This document shows, in pieces, positions 15,265 to 23,889 of a stretch of DNA of 64,000 nucleotides; the stretch's first letter is position 1; every line of letters starts with the position of its first letter. This DNA comes from Marinovum algicola. Lineage in GTDB: Bacteria > Pseudomonadota > Alphaproteobacteria > Rhodobacterales > Rhodobacteraceae. The notes below the pieces were generated by a model. The model saw only the letters and a list, made by a program, of their open reading frames with translations. It was not told the DNA's origin and made no database searches. The position numbers and the translations under genes are program-made. The stretch spans positions 1 to 64,000 of the forward strand of contig NZ_FNYY01000015.1 of the NCBI RefSeq assembly GCF_900109145.1, read 5' to 3'.

Positions 15265-16290
15265 ATGAAACCGCTCGAAATGCTGCTGGCCAATGCCGCC
15301 CGCTCGAACCGCCGCATCGTGCTCAGCGAGGGTGCCGATCCCCGCGTCATCCAGGCGGCCTGCGCCGCCCGCGACAGGCAGATCGCCAGGCCCATTCTGG
15401 TGGGCCCCGAAGCCGCGATGCGCGCCGGATTTGCCGCGGCGGGCCTCTCCGCCGAGGGCATTGCGCTGCACGATCCCGAAACCTCTCCGCTGTCCGACGA
15501 TCTGGCGGCGCTGTTTCACGCCCGCCGGAAGCACAAGGGCGTCACGCCCGAGGCCGCCCGCGCGGCGGTGAACAATGCCCATGTCTTTGCCGCCGCGCTG
15601 GTGGCCTCGGGGCAGGCCGACGGCACCATCGGCGGCGCCGTCGCCACCACCGCCGAGATCGTGCGCACCGCGATCCAGGTGATCGGGCCGAAACCCGGCA
15701 CGCCGCTGGTGTCGAGCTTTTTCCTGATGCTGTTCTGTGCCGAACAACACGCCAAGAAAGGCGCTCATATCTTTGCCGACAGCGGCCTGGTGATCGATCC
15801 CGACGCCGAGGAAATGGCGATCATCGCGCGTTCTGCCGCCGAAAGCTTTCGCACGCTGACCGCCGAGGTGCCGCGAGTTGCCATGCTGTCGTTCTCGACC
15901 CGGGGCAGCGCCGCGCATGACTCGGTCTCCAAGGTGGTGCAGGCCACGGCGCTGGCACGGGCCGCCGATCCGACGCTGCTGATCGATGGCGAATTGCAGT
16001 TCGACGCCGCCTTCGTGCCCGATGTCGCCGCCGCCAAGGCCAAGGATTCGCCGCTGGGCGGCAATGCCAACGTCTTTGTCTTTCCCAACCTCGAAAGCGG
16101 CAACATCGCCTACAAGATCGCCCAGCGTCTGGGCGGTGCGGTGGCCATCGGCCCGGTGCTTCAAGGTCTGGCCAAACCGGCCAACGATCTGTCGCGCGGC
16201 TGTTCCTCCGAGGACATCCTGCACATGATCGCCGTCACCGCCGCCCAGGCCGATGCCGCCTGCCTTGCCGAACCGGAGCCTGCCCTATGA
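15265..16290 (+). CDS. pta: Phosphate acetyltransferase
   Basis: A 341-residue enzyme of the short Pta class, converting the acetyl phosphate made by Xsc to acetyl-CoA. The family core is visible in RIVLSEGADPRVIQAACAAR, GTIGGAVATTAEIVRTAIQV, ADSGLVIDPDAEEMAIIARS and GGNANVFVFPNLESGNIAYK. It lacks the long N-terminal regulatory part of the E. coli enzyme, as usual for Pta in Xsc operons. Its stop overlaps the start of the cupin gene by 4 bases. Confidence 0.94.
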   Translation: MKPLEMLLANAARSNRRIVLSEGADPRVIQAACAARDRQIARPILVGPEAAMRAGFAAAGLSAEGIALHDPETSPLSDDLAALFHARRKHKGVTPEAARAAVNNAHVFAAALVASGQADGTIGGAVATTAEIVRTAIQVIGPKPGTPLVSSFFLMLFCAEQHAKKGAHIFADSGLVIDPDAEEMAIIARSAAESFRTLTAEVPRVAMLSFSTRGSAAHDSVSKVVQATALARAADPTLLIDGELQFDAAFVPDVAAAKAKDSPLGGNANVFVFPNLESGNIAYKIAQRLGGAVAIGPVLQGLAKPANDLSRGCSSEDILHMIAVTAAQADAACLAEPEPAL

Positions 16291-16643
16291 GCCATGTCAT
16301 CAACCTGTCGACCGCCGCCGCCGACACCTCCGAACGCCGCCTCGCCGACGAGCCCGGCCGTGTCTCCGATGGCGATCCGCACCAGCAGATCGGATTGCAC
16401 TATGACGGGGCAGGGGGGCGGCTGAAGGCCGGAAGCTGGGTCTCGACTCCGGGGCGCTGGCAGGCTTTCACCGGCCGCGACGAATATTGCTACATCCTGC
16501 GCGGCCGCTGTGCGCTGATCCACGAGGACGGCCACAGGCAGGAGTTCGGCCCCGGCGACAGCTTCCTGATTCCCAACGGCTTTCGCGGTCATTGGGAAGT
16601 GCTGGAGACCTGCGAGAAGCATTTCGTCATCTTCCAGGAGTGA
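16287..16643 (+). CDS. Small cupin-domain protein
   Basis: A 118-residue single cupin of the kind once grouped as DUF861. It has the strands GSWVSTPGRWQAFTGRDEYC, YILRGRCALIHEDG and FGPGDSFLIPNGFRGHWEVL. The ATGA overlap with pta places it as the last gene of the taurine operon. Similar small cupins accompany oxidative amine and sulfonate genes, but a reaction is not known. Metal ligands are poorly conserved (one His in the second motif), so it may bind a ligand rather than catalyse. Confidence 0.75.
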   Translation: MSHVINLSTAAADTSERRLADEPGRVSDGDPHQQIGLHYDGAGGRLKAGSWVSTPGRWQAFTGRDEYCYILRGRCALIHEDGHRQEFGPGDSFLIPNGFRGHWEVLETCEKHFVIFQE

Positions 16644-16771
16644 TCCGCCCCGGCTTGGAGCCCGGCGGCATTGCCTGTAGCCTGTCCTGACACGATCACC
16701 ATCACTCAGGGCGCCGAATACCCCGTGGTTCCGACCTCATACACAGTTTCCATCCGCCCGGTCCGCCTGCC

Positions 16772-17854
16772 GTGACCGAGGCGACGCAGGATCGGCTCGC
16801 CAGCTGGATCACGGCCGAGATCGACCGGTGCGGTCCCGGCGCGCGGCTGCCGACAATGCGCGAGCTCATGCGCCGGTTCCGCACCTCGCAGCGGGTGGTC
16901 GAACGTGCGCTGGCGCCTTTCATCGCGACCGGACAGCTCGAGGTGCGGCGCGGGCTGGGGATCGTCATCCGCGACCCGGTTCCTTCCGCACCGGCGCATG
17001 AGGCCGACATCCTGCTGCTCTACAAGGTCTCGGACAGCCGGCTGGCCCGGACCCTGATCCTCGAGATCGAAAAGCGGATGAAGGCGGCCGGCATCTCGAT
17101 CCTGCTTCTGGGGTTCACCGACGAGGCGCAGGCGCTTTCGATTCTGTCGCGGATCGGGCGGTTCCGGGTGTGCCTGCTACAGACCCATTTCGAGACGCTG
17201 CCTCTGCCATTTCTGTCGCGGATCACCGAGATCGCGGGTTCTGTGGTGTTCGACGGCATCTCGGCCACCGGGCTTCGGATGGATGCGATCGGCACAAACT
17301 GGCGCGAGGCCTTCGCGCTGGCCTGGCGCAACCTGCGCGCTGCGGGGCATGAGCGCATCGGCTTTCTCACCTCGGCGCATTCGGCCCGGCCGATCGCCAT
17401 GGCGCGGCGGGAATATCAGCGCCTGAGCGACGCCGCGGGGCAGGGGGCAGGCTGGCTGATCGAGCTCGATGCGCTGCCGGGCTCCTTCCCGGGCGCCGAC
17501 ATCTCGACCTCGATCGCAGGGTTGCGCGGCGATGACGGCGCGCTGAGCGTGACCGGGCTGATCACCTGGGGCGTGGTCGAGGGCTATCTGCTCGATCGCG
17601 CGCTTTGGGAAAACGGCATCGTGCCGGGGCGCGATCTTTCGGTGATGATGTTGGGCAGCGTGGATTTCCCGTCGGAGCACTTGAACCGGTTCGACACCGT
17701 CGGCAATGCCGACGCCGAAAAGATCGACACCTTCGAGCGGGTGCTGCGCGACCGGCTCACGCCCGACGGGCCGCCGCCCGAGGTGCATTACCTGCCGATC
17801 CACACGGCCAGGTTCGGCAGCGTCGACGACCTGACAGTTGATGTCACCGGGTGA
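16772..17854 (+). CDS. GntR-type HTH fused to a LacI-like sugar-sensing domain, regulator
   Basis: A 360-residue regulator. Residues 1-75 form a GntR-class winged helix (ARLPTMRELMRRFRTSQRVV, ERALAPFIATGQLEVRRGLG). The rest resembles a periplasmic-binding-protein fold of the LacI/AraR kind (DILLLYKVSDSRLARTL; RAAGHERIGFLTSAHSARP; late line RDLSVMMLGSVDFPSEHLN). This architecture usually senses a sugar and represses the neighbouring operon. The GTG start at 16772 has no clear ribosome site, so the true start could differ. An inverted repeat covering its stop codon (17853-17886) is a likely operator for the operon that begins at 17925. Confidence 0.8.
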   Translation: MTEATQDRLASWITAEIDRCGPGARLPTMRELMRRFRTSQRVVERALAPFIATGQLEVRRGLGIVIRDPVPSAPAHEADILLLYKVSDSRLARTLILEIEKRMKAAGISILLLGFTDEAQALSILSRIGRFRVCLLQTHFETLPLPFLSRITEIAGSVVFDGISATGLRMDAIGTNWREAFALAWRNLRAAGHERIGFLTSAHSARPIAMARREYQRLSDAAGQGAGWLIELDALPGSFPGADISTSIAGLRGDDGALSVTGLITWGVVEGYLLDRALWENGIVPGRDLSVMMLGSVDFPSEHLNRFDTVGNADAEKIDTFERVLRDRLTPDGPPPEVHYLPIHTARFGSVDDLTVDVTG

Positions 17855-17886
17855 GTATAACCCTGGATGTGGCATGAGTTATACTC
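17853..17886. promoter_or_regulatory. Operator-like inverted repeat GAGTATAAC / GTTATACTC
   Basis: GAGTATAAC (17853-17861) and GTTATACTC (17878-17886) are perfect 9-base inverted copies, about 25 bases centre to centre (2.4 turns). They stand directly before the sulfatase-containing operon. Each half is itself nearly symmetric (GAGT-TAT-ACTC), so two dimers of the adjacent regulator could bind. AT-richness also suits a promoter. Confidence 0.6.
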
Positions 17887-17924
17887 ATTTAACCTGATCC
17901 CGAATCGAGCATTCGGGAGCGCCC

Positions 17925-19217
17925 ATGCCACAGAGTTCCGCACATCCGACGGCCAGCTATACGCCCGGATCGGGCCAACGCAGCATCGGCGTCGCGGTGA
18001 TCGGCGCGGGCGAACGCGGCATCTATTACGTCGGCAGCCGGATGGCGGAACTGGCGCGCGAGACCGGGTTTCGCATCGTCGCGGTGCATGACCGGCTGCC
18101 CGAGCGGGCACAGATGGCGGCCCGGCATCTCAATGCGATCTATGCCAGCCAGGGCCTCGGCCCTCTGGCCCGCCCCGCCGTCAGCCTGGCCGAAGCGGTG
18201 TCCGATCCGCAGGTCGACCTTGTCATCGTCACCACCCATACAAACGCCCATCTCGAACCGGTGCGCGTGGCGGCGGCGGCGGGCAAGCGCATCTATCTCG
18301 ACAAGCCGATTTCCGTCAGTCTCGCGGATGCCCGCGGGATCGTCGCGATCGAGGCCGAGAGCGGCCAACCGATCATGATGGGCTTTACCCGCCGCTACGA
18401 GCGGCCCTGGATCGAAGCCATCGGCCTGGCCCGCACCGAGGCGATCGCCGAACCCCGCATGGTGCTGTTGCGTTCGGTCATTCCCTACAGCCGTTATCTG
18501 CAACTCTGGCACCGCGAGGATGCAGCCTCGGGCGGGGCGATCAATGACAAGGGCTCGCATCATTTCGACGTGCTGAACTGGATCGCGGGCTGCGAGCCGG
18601 TTTCGGTCACCGCGACCGGCGGGCGCACGACGATCTTTGCCCCAGATCCGACGGCACCGGCGCGTTGTTCCGAATGCGACCGCGACTGCCCTTACCGCCG
18701 CCACGAGACGTTGATCGACAAGGCCGAGGGCGTCGGCCGGGTTCCCAACGACAGCTGGCTGACCGCCGAGGCCGCGCAGGACCGCAACGACAATTGTGTC
18801 TATCTCCCCGGCGCCGACATCGACGACCACGCCGTCGTCACCGTGCGCTTTACGAGCGGGCTGGTGGCCACGCTGTTCTTCACCATCTTCGGCCCCTATT
18901 CCGAAGACCAGGAAACGCTTGAGATCATCGGCGCCAACGGCCGGTTGCGGATGGAGCGGCATTCCGGCCAGATCGACCTGGTGAGTGCCCATGGCAAGAA
19001 CCGCGAGATCATCGAGGCCGGAGCGGCGGACAGGTCGAGCTCGCATTTTGGTGCCGATCTGGAACTGGTTCGCGCCATGCGCCGGTTCATGGACGGAGAG
19101 CTGCCACCGGCCGGCGTGCGCGACGGGCTCGTCTCGCTCGAGCTGGTCGCCGCGGCCAAGCGGAGTCTGGCCGCGCAGGGCCGCCCGGTCGATCCCAGAA
19201 CCCAGGAGTTCCTATGA
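17925..19217 (+). CDS. Gfo/Idh/MocA-family NAD(P)-dependent oxidoreductase with Cys-rich insert
   Basis: A 430-residue sugar-dehydrogenase-like protein. The Rossmann motif is IGVAVIGAGERGIYYVGSRM near residue 22, and the family lysine lies in AAAGKRIYLDKPISV. The catalytic-type His pair occurs in GGAINDKGSHHFDVLNWIAG. Unusual is the CSECDRDCPYRRHE segment near residue 247, which could bind zinc; some long members of the family carry comparable inserts. Its stop overlaps the PHP gene (ATGA). It probably oxidises or epimerises the sugar imported by the ABC system downstream; the substrate is unknown. Confidence 0.8.
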   Translation: MPQSSAHPTASYTPGSGQRSIGVAVIGAGERGIYYVGSRMAELARETGFRIVAVHDRLPERAQMAARHLNAIYASQGLGPLARPAVSLAEAVSDPQVDLVIVTTHTNAHLEPVRVAAAAGKRIYLDKPISVSLADARGIVAIEAESGQPIMMGFTRRYERPWIEAIGLARTEAIAEPRMVLLRSVIPYSRYLQLWHREDAASGGAINDKGSHHFDVLNWIAGCEPVSVTATGGRTTIFAPDPTAPARCSECDRDCPYRRHETLIDKAEGVGRVPNDSWLTAEAAQDRNDNCVYLPGADIDDHAVVTVRFTSGLVATLFFTIFGPYSEDQETLEIIGANGRLRMERHSGQIDLVSAHGKNREIIEAGAADRSSSHFGADLELVRAMRRFMDGELPPAGVRDGLVSLELVAAAKRSLAAQGRPVDPRTQEFL

Positions 19218-20761
19218 GCCGCGCCTATCTGCCCCCGGCCGACCTGCCGCTTGCCCGCCGCCTGGGCGTGGCGCCGCGTTTCGGCGACATCCACAACCAT
19301 TGCGACCTGTCCTATGGTCATGGCCGCTTTGCCGATGCGCTGGCGCGGGCGGCGTTGCAGCTTGATTTCGTGTCGATAACCGGCCATGCCCATTGGCCGG
19401 ACATGCCGGTCGATGACCCGGCGGTCGCGCATATCGTCAATTTCCACGTCGAGGGCTTTGCCCGGCTGCGCGACGGCTGGCGCGCCCATTTCGAGGTGTT
19501 GGCGGCGGCAGAGACCGAGGCGTTCACGGTTTTTCCGGGATATGAAATCCATGGATCCGAGCACGGCGATTATACCATCGTGTACCGCGATCTCGCGCCC
19601 GCGCCGCTCTGGTTCGCCGACAGCCCGCCCGAGCTGCATGCCCTGCTGGACCGCGAGATGCCGGGGCGCGCGTTTGCCTTCCCGCATCACATCGGCTATC
19701 GCCGGGGCGCGCGGGGGATCAACTGGGACAGCTTCGAAGAGCGGCTGTCGCCGGTGGTGGAGATGAACTCCATGCACGGCTGCGCCGAAACTTCCGAAAC
19801 CCCACGCAGCTACCTGCATTCCATGGGGCCTGTGGATGGCCATTCGACGATGCAGTGGGGGCTGGCGCAGGGCCATGTCTTTGGCGTTGTCGGCAATACC
19901 GATCATCACAGCGCCTTTCCCGGGTCCTACGGCCACGGGCGCATGGCGGTGTTTGCCGATCATGCCGGTCGGGCAGGTCTCTGGGACGCGATCATGGCGC
20001 GTCGGACCGTGGCATTGACCGGCGACAATATCCACCTGCTGAGCGCGGTGGGCGATGTAATGACCGGCGGCGTGATGGCACCCGCCAAGGCGGCGCAGCT
20101 CGACATCGAGGCGGTCGCCGGCGGCGAGATCGACGTGATCGACGTGATCCGTAACGGCCGGCTGCACGCCCGCCTCTCGCCGGCGCTGGACCCGGCGCCG
20201 CTGACCGGGGCGGGCGAGACGATCCTCTATCTCGAGCTGGGTTGGGGCGCGCGCGGATCGGCGCATCGCTGGACCGGCGAGATCCGCGTCGAGGGTGGCG
20301 AGATACTCGCGCTGGAACCGCGCTTTCGCGGCCAGGAGGTCGTGTCGCCGCTGGAAGGCGAGGATGCGGACCACGCGTTGCCCGAGGCGCAGCTGGCGGG
20401 CGGAATTGCTCGCTTTGCCGTGACCGCCGAGGCCAATCCGAACAATTCCACCGCCGCCACCCAGGGTCTGGCCCTGCGGCTGCGGCTGGCGCCCGGCGCG
20501 CGGATCCTCGCCGACCTTTGCGACCAGCGCATCGATATTGATGCCGCGCGGCTGTGCGACGGCGCGCTTGCCGGCAATCTCGGGCCGATCGACAGCCCGG
20601 CCTACCGCTTTCATCCGCTGCCGGCACCGTCACGCTGGCAATGGGCGGGCGCGGTGCCGCTCGGCCCGGTCGAAGACGGGGAAAACATTTACGTCCGGCT
20701 GCGCCAGTCGGACGGGCAGATGGCATGGGGCTCTCCCATCTTCTGCCGAAAAGGCGCGTAA
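19214..20761 (+). CDS. PHP-superfamily-like metal-dependent hydrolase
   Basis: A 515-residue protein. The N-terminal region carries the PHP-type metal motif FGDIHNHCDLSYGHGRFADA, followed by DFVSITGHAHWPDMP, AFPHHIGYRRG and VGNTDHHSAFPGSYGHGRMA. These supply the His/Asp ligands expected of a two- or three-metal site. The last 200 residues are a beta-rich region of unknown function. PHP enzymes hydrolyse phosphoesters or related bonds. Whether this one acts on a sugar phosphate, a lactone or a glycoside cannot be said. Its position between a sugar dehydrogenase and a sugar ABC transporter places it in the same catabolic route. Confidence 0.65.
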   Translation: MSRAYLPPADLPLARRLGVAPRFGDIHNHCDLSYGHGRFADALARAALQLDFVSITGHAHWPDMPVDDPAVAHIVNFHVEGFARLRDGWRAHFEVLAAAETEAFTVFPGYEIHGSEHGDYTIVYRDLAPAPLWFADSPPELHALLDREMPGRAFAFPHHIGYRRGARGINWDSFEERLSPVVEMNSMHGCAETSETPRSYLHSMGPVDGHSTMQWGLAQGHVFGVVGNTDHHSAFPGSYGHGRMAVFADHAGRAGLWDAIMARRTVALTGDNIHLLSAVGDVMTGGVMAPAKAAQLDIEAVAGGEIDVIDVIRNGRLHARLSPALDPAPLTGAGETILYLELGWGARGSAHRWTGEIRVEGGEILALEPRFRGQEVVSPLEGEDADHALPEAQLAGGIARFAVTAEANPNNSTAATQGLALRLRLAPGARILADLCDQRIDIDAARLCDGALAGNLGPIDSPAYRFHPLPAPSRWQWAGAVPLGPVEDGENIYVRLRQSDGQMAWGSPIFCRKGA

Positions 20762-20781
20762 ACATCACCAGGGAGAACGAC

Positions 20782-22044
20782 ATGTCACTGTGGAAGACCC
20801 TCACGCTCAGCCTTGCGGCCAGCACCGCCCTTGCCGGTTTCGTCAGCGCCGATGAGCTCAATATCGTGCACGGCGCGGTTGGCCGCGATCAGGATGTGCT
20901 GCGCGCCAACCTTGACCGCTTCGAAGCGGAAACCGGGCATACCGTCAACATCGTCTCGATGCCGGAGCGCACGACCGATCAGTTCGCGCAATACAAGCTG
21001 TGGCTGGCGGCGCAGAGCGCCGACATCGATGTTTACCGGCTCGACGTCATCTGGGCGCCGCAACTCGCCGACCACTTCATCGACCTCACCGAAGCCACCG
21101 CCGATATCATCGATCAATTCGTGCCCGCCGCGGTGGAAAGCCAGACGGTCGATGGCAAGCTGGTGGCGCTGCCGATGTTTCTTGGCGCGCCGGCGCTCTA
21201 TTACCGCGCCGACCTGCTGGAGAAACACGGCAAGCCGGTGCCCGGAACCTGGGAAGAGCTGACCGCCACCGCCAAGGAGATCATGGAGGCCGAACGCGCC
21301 GCCGGCAATTCCGAGCTCTGGGGCTATGTCTATCAGGGCGCGGCCTATGAAGGGCTGACCTGCAACGCGATGGAATGGATTGCGTCTTACGGTGGCGGGC
21401 AGGTGGTCGAGCCGGACGGCGCCATTTCGGTCAATAACGAGGCCGCCGTCGAGGCACTGACGCTGGCCGCCACCTGGGTCGGTGACATCGCCCCCGAAGG
21501 CGTGCTGAACTATGCCGAGGAAGACGCCCGCGGCGTGTTCCAGTCGGGCAATGCGGTCTTCATGCGCAACTGGAATTACGCCTATGCGTTGGTCACCGGC
21601 GAGGATAGTCCGATCAAGGACGACGTCGATGTCACCACCCTGCCGGCCGGGGCCTCGGGGCAGGGCGCCTCGATCCTCGGCGGCTCGCACCTGGGCGTGG
21701 CGCGCTATTCCGAGCATCAGGACGCCGCGATCGAGCTGGTGCGCTTCCTCAACGACACCGAGAGCCAGCGCAAGCGCGCGATCGAGGCGTCCAGGCCGCC
21801 CACGCTTTCGGCGCTCTACCAGGATGAAGAGATCGGCGCGCGGCAACCGTTCATTCCGCTGTGGCAACCGGTGATCGACAATGCCATCGTGCGCCCCTCG
21901 GCGCCGACCAAGGCCGATTACAACGAGGTGTCCTCGGAAATCTGGACCGCCGCGCATGACGTGATGTCCGGCGAGATGGAGGCCGGCGCCGCCGTCGCCC
22001 GGTTGAACGCCCGGCTGAGCCGGCTCAAGGGCGCGGGCTGGTAG
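20782..22044 (+). CDS. ABC transporter sugar-binding protein (trehalose/maltose class)
   Basis: A 420-residue periplasmic binding protein of the family-1 type. The Sec signal ends near VSADELN. Family segments are LRANLDRFEAETGHTVNIVS, LAAQSADIDVYRLDVIWAPQ, LPMFLGAPALYYRADLLEKH and ALYYRADLLEKHGKPVPGTW. It resembles ThuE-like proteins. AGGGAGA lies 7 bases before the ATG at 20782. The ligand is likely a mono- to trisaccharide, perhaps sulfated, given the sulfatase in the operon. A strong hairpin follows at 22071-22095. Confidence 0.85.
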   Translation: MSLWKTLTLSLAASTALAGFVSADELNIVHGAVGRDQDVLRANLDRFEAETGHTVNIVSMPERTTDQFAQYKLWLAAQSADIDVYRLDVIWAPQLADHFIDLTEATADIIDQFVPAAVESQTVDGKLVALPMFLGAPALYYRADLLEKHGKPVPGTWEELTATAKEIMEAERAAGNSELWGYVYQGAAYEGLTCNAMEWIASYGGGQVVEPDGAISVNNEAAVEALTLAATWVGDIAPEGVLNYAEEDARGVFQSGNAVFMRNWNYAYALVTGEDSPIKDDVDVTTLPAGASGQGASILGGSHLGVARYSEHQDAAIELVRFLNDTESQRKRAIEASRPPTLSALYQDEEIGARQPFIPLWQPVIDNAIVRPSAPTKADYNEVSSEIWTAAHDVMSGEMEAGAAVARLNARLSRLKGAGW

Positions 22045-22070
22045 GCCTTCGGCCGGCTGCACCCCCACCA

Positions 22071-22095
22071 GGCCGCGCCGCCGTTCGGCGCGGCC
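22071..22095 (+). promoter_or_regulatory. Intercistronic hairpin after the sugar-binding protein
   Basis: GGCCGCGCCG (22071-22080) pairs perfectly with CGGCGCGGCC (22086-22095) across the 5-base loop CCGTT, with no U-run. It has the same placement as the hairpins after the other binding-protein genes here. Confidence 0.65.
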
Positions 22096-22119
22096 CTACA
22101 GATCCACGGAACCCCGACC

Positions 22120-23061
22120 ATGCCACAGAAGACAGGACTGACCCGACAGCGCACCAGGGCGGCATGGATGTTTCTTGCCCCGATGCTGATCGTGTTGGGG
22201 GCCGTCGCGCTCTTTCCGCTCGGCCAGACGATCTGGTTCGGCTTCACCGATGCCTCGCTCAACAATATCGATGCGGCGCGATTTGTCGGGCTGCGCAACT
22301 ACATCGAATGGCTCGACTACGGCAATGGCCAGGGTGAATGGCTGGGCCTGCTGGCCGATGACCGCTGGTGGCGCGCGGTGCGCAATACCGTCTGGTTCGC
22401 GGTGGTCAGCGTCTCTTTCGAGACCCTGTTCGGCCTGATCATCGCGCTGGTGCTGAACGCGAAATTCCCGGGCCGTGCGGTGGTCCGCACGCTGGTGCTG
22501 GTGCCCTGGGCGATCCCCACCGTGGTTTCGGCCAAGATGTGGGGCTGGATGCTGCATGATCAGTTCGGCATCATCAACGACATGCTGATCAAGCTGGGCC
22601 TGATCGCCACCCCGATCGCCTGGACCGCCTCGGCCGATACCGCCATGGCGGCGGTGATGATGGTCGATATCTGGAAGACGACCCCCTTCATGGCTCTGTT
22701 GATCCTCGCCGGGCTGCAAATGATCCCGGATGACATCTACGAAGCTGCGCGGCTCGACGGCATCAATCCGGTGCGGGTGTTCCGCAAGGTGACGCTGCCG
22801 CTGGTGATGCCGGCCCTGCTGGTGGGGGTGGTGTTCCGGGGGCTCGATGCGCTGCGTGTCTTCGACATCGTCTACGTGCTGACGCCCAACACCGACGCGA
22901 CCCGGACCATGTCGGTCTATGCGCGCGAAAACCTCTTCGATTACGACAAGTTCGCTTATGGCTCGGCGGCCTCGACGTTGCTGTTCCTGATCGTGGCGCT
23001 GATCACCATCGGGTTCATCTACCTCACGCGGATGGATTTGGAAGGCAAGGAGACCGACTGA
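22120..23061 (+). CDS. Sugar ABC transporter permease (MalF/ThuF type)
   Basis: A 313-residue inner-membrane protein with six predicted spans. The cytoplasmic EAA loop contacting the ATPase is EAARLDGINPVRVFRKVTLP near residue 207. The first membrane segment is RAAWMFLAPMLIVLGAVALF. It forms the pore with the next gene, whose start overlaps its stop (TGATG), so equal amounts are expected. Confidence 0.9.
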   Translation: MPQKTGLTRQRTRAAWMFLAPMLIVLGAVALFPLGQTIWFGFTDASLNNIDAARFVGLRNYIEWLDYGNGQGEWLGLLADDRWWRAVRNTVWFAVVSVSFETLFGLIIALVLNAKFPGRAVVRTLVLVPWAIPTVVSAKMWGWMLHDQFGIINDMLIKLGLIATPIAWTASADTAMAAVMMVDIWKTTPFMALLILAGLQMIPDDIYEAARLDGINPVRVFRKVTLPLVMPALLVGVVFRGLDALRVFDIVYVLTPNTDATRTMSVYARENLFDYDKFAYGSAASTLLFLIVALITIGFIYLTRMDLEGKETD

Positions 23062-23885
23062 TGCGGATCGCGAAAATCGCCGGCTTCTACGCGCTGGTGG
23101 CCATCATTCTGGCGCAGGCGCTGTTCCCCTTCTACTACGCGGTGCTCACCTCGCTCGAGAGCGGGCAGGCGATCTTTGACGTTAACTATCTTCCCAAGGT
23201 CATCGACCTGTCGAACTATCGCGCGGCCTTCGAGGATGGCGTCTTTGGCCGGCAGATCCTCAATTCGGTCTTTGTCTCGACCGTCGTGGTGATCGTGTCG
23301 CTGGGGTTCGCGGTCACCGCGTCTTATGCGCTGGCCCGGGTGCCGTTTCTCGGGCGGGGCAAGATCCTGCTGCTGATCCTGTCGGTGTCGATGTTCCCGC
23401 AGATCGCCGTCCTGTCGGGGCTGTTCGCATTGATCCGGGCGATGGGTCTGTTCAATTCGCTGTGGTCGCTGGTCTTTTCCTACATGATCTTCACCCTGCC
23501 GTTCACCGTCTGGGTGCTGACCACCTTCATGCGCAAGCTGCCCAAGGAGATCGAGGAAGCGGCGATCATGGATGGCGCCGCGCCGTTGACGATCATCCGC
23601 AGGGTGTTCCTGCCGCTGCTGTGGCCGGCGCTTGTGACGACCGGTCTGCTGGCCTTCATCCATGCGTGGAACGAATTCCTGTTCGCGCTGACCTTCATGT
23701 CGACCGACACTCAGCGCACGGTGCCGGTCGCGATCGCGCTGATCTCGGGCGCGAGCGAGTTCGAGATCCCCTGGGGCAGCATCATGGCGGCCTCGGTGAT
23801 CGTGACGCTGCCGCTGATTGCGCTGGTCCTCGTTTTCCAGAGAAAGATCATTTCCGGCCTGACCGCCGGCGCGGTGAAAGGATAA
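23061..23885 (+). CDS. Sugar ABC transporter permease (MalG/ThuG type)
   Basis: A 274-residue partner permease with six spans. The EAA loop is EEAAIMDGAAPLTIIRRVFL near residue 171. Also typical are SYALARVPFLGRGKILLLIL and FIHAWNEFLFALTFMSTDTQ, the latter a MalG family mark. Translation is coupled to the upstream permease by a one-base overlap of stop and start (TGATG). Confidence 0.9.
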   Translation: MRIAKIAGFYALVAIILAQALFPFYYAVLTSLESGQAIFDVNYLPKVIDLSNYRAAFEDGVFGRQILNSVFVSTVVVIVSLGFAVTASYALARVPFLGRGKILLLILSVSMFPQIAVLSGLFALIRAMGLFNSLWSLVFSYMIFTLPFTVWVLTTFMRKLPKEIEEAAIMDGAAPLTIIRRVFLPLLWPALVTTGLLAFIHAWNEFLFALTFMSTDTQRTVPVAIALISGASEFEIPWGSIMAASVIVTLPLIALVLVFQRKIISGLTAGAVKG

Positions 23886-23889
23886 ATCC

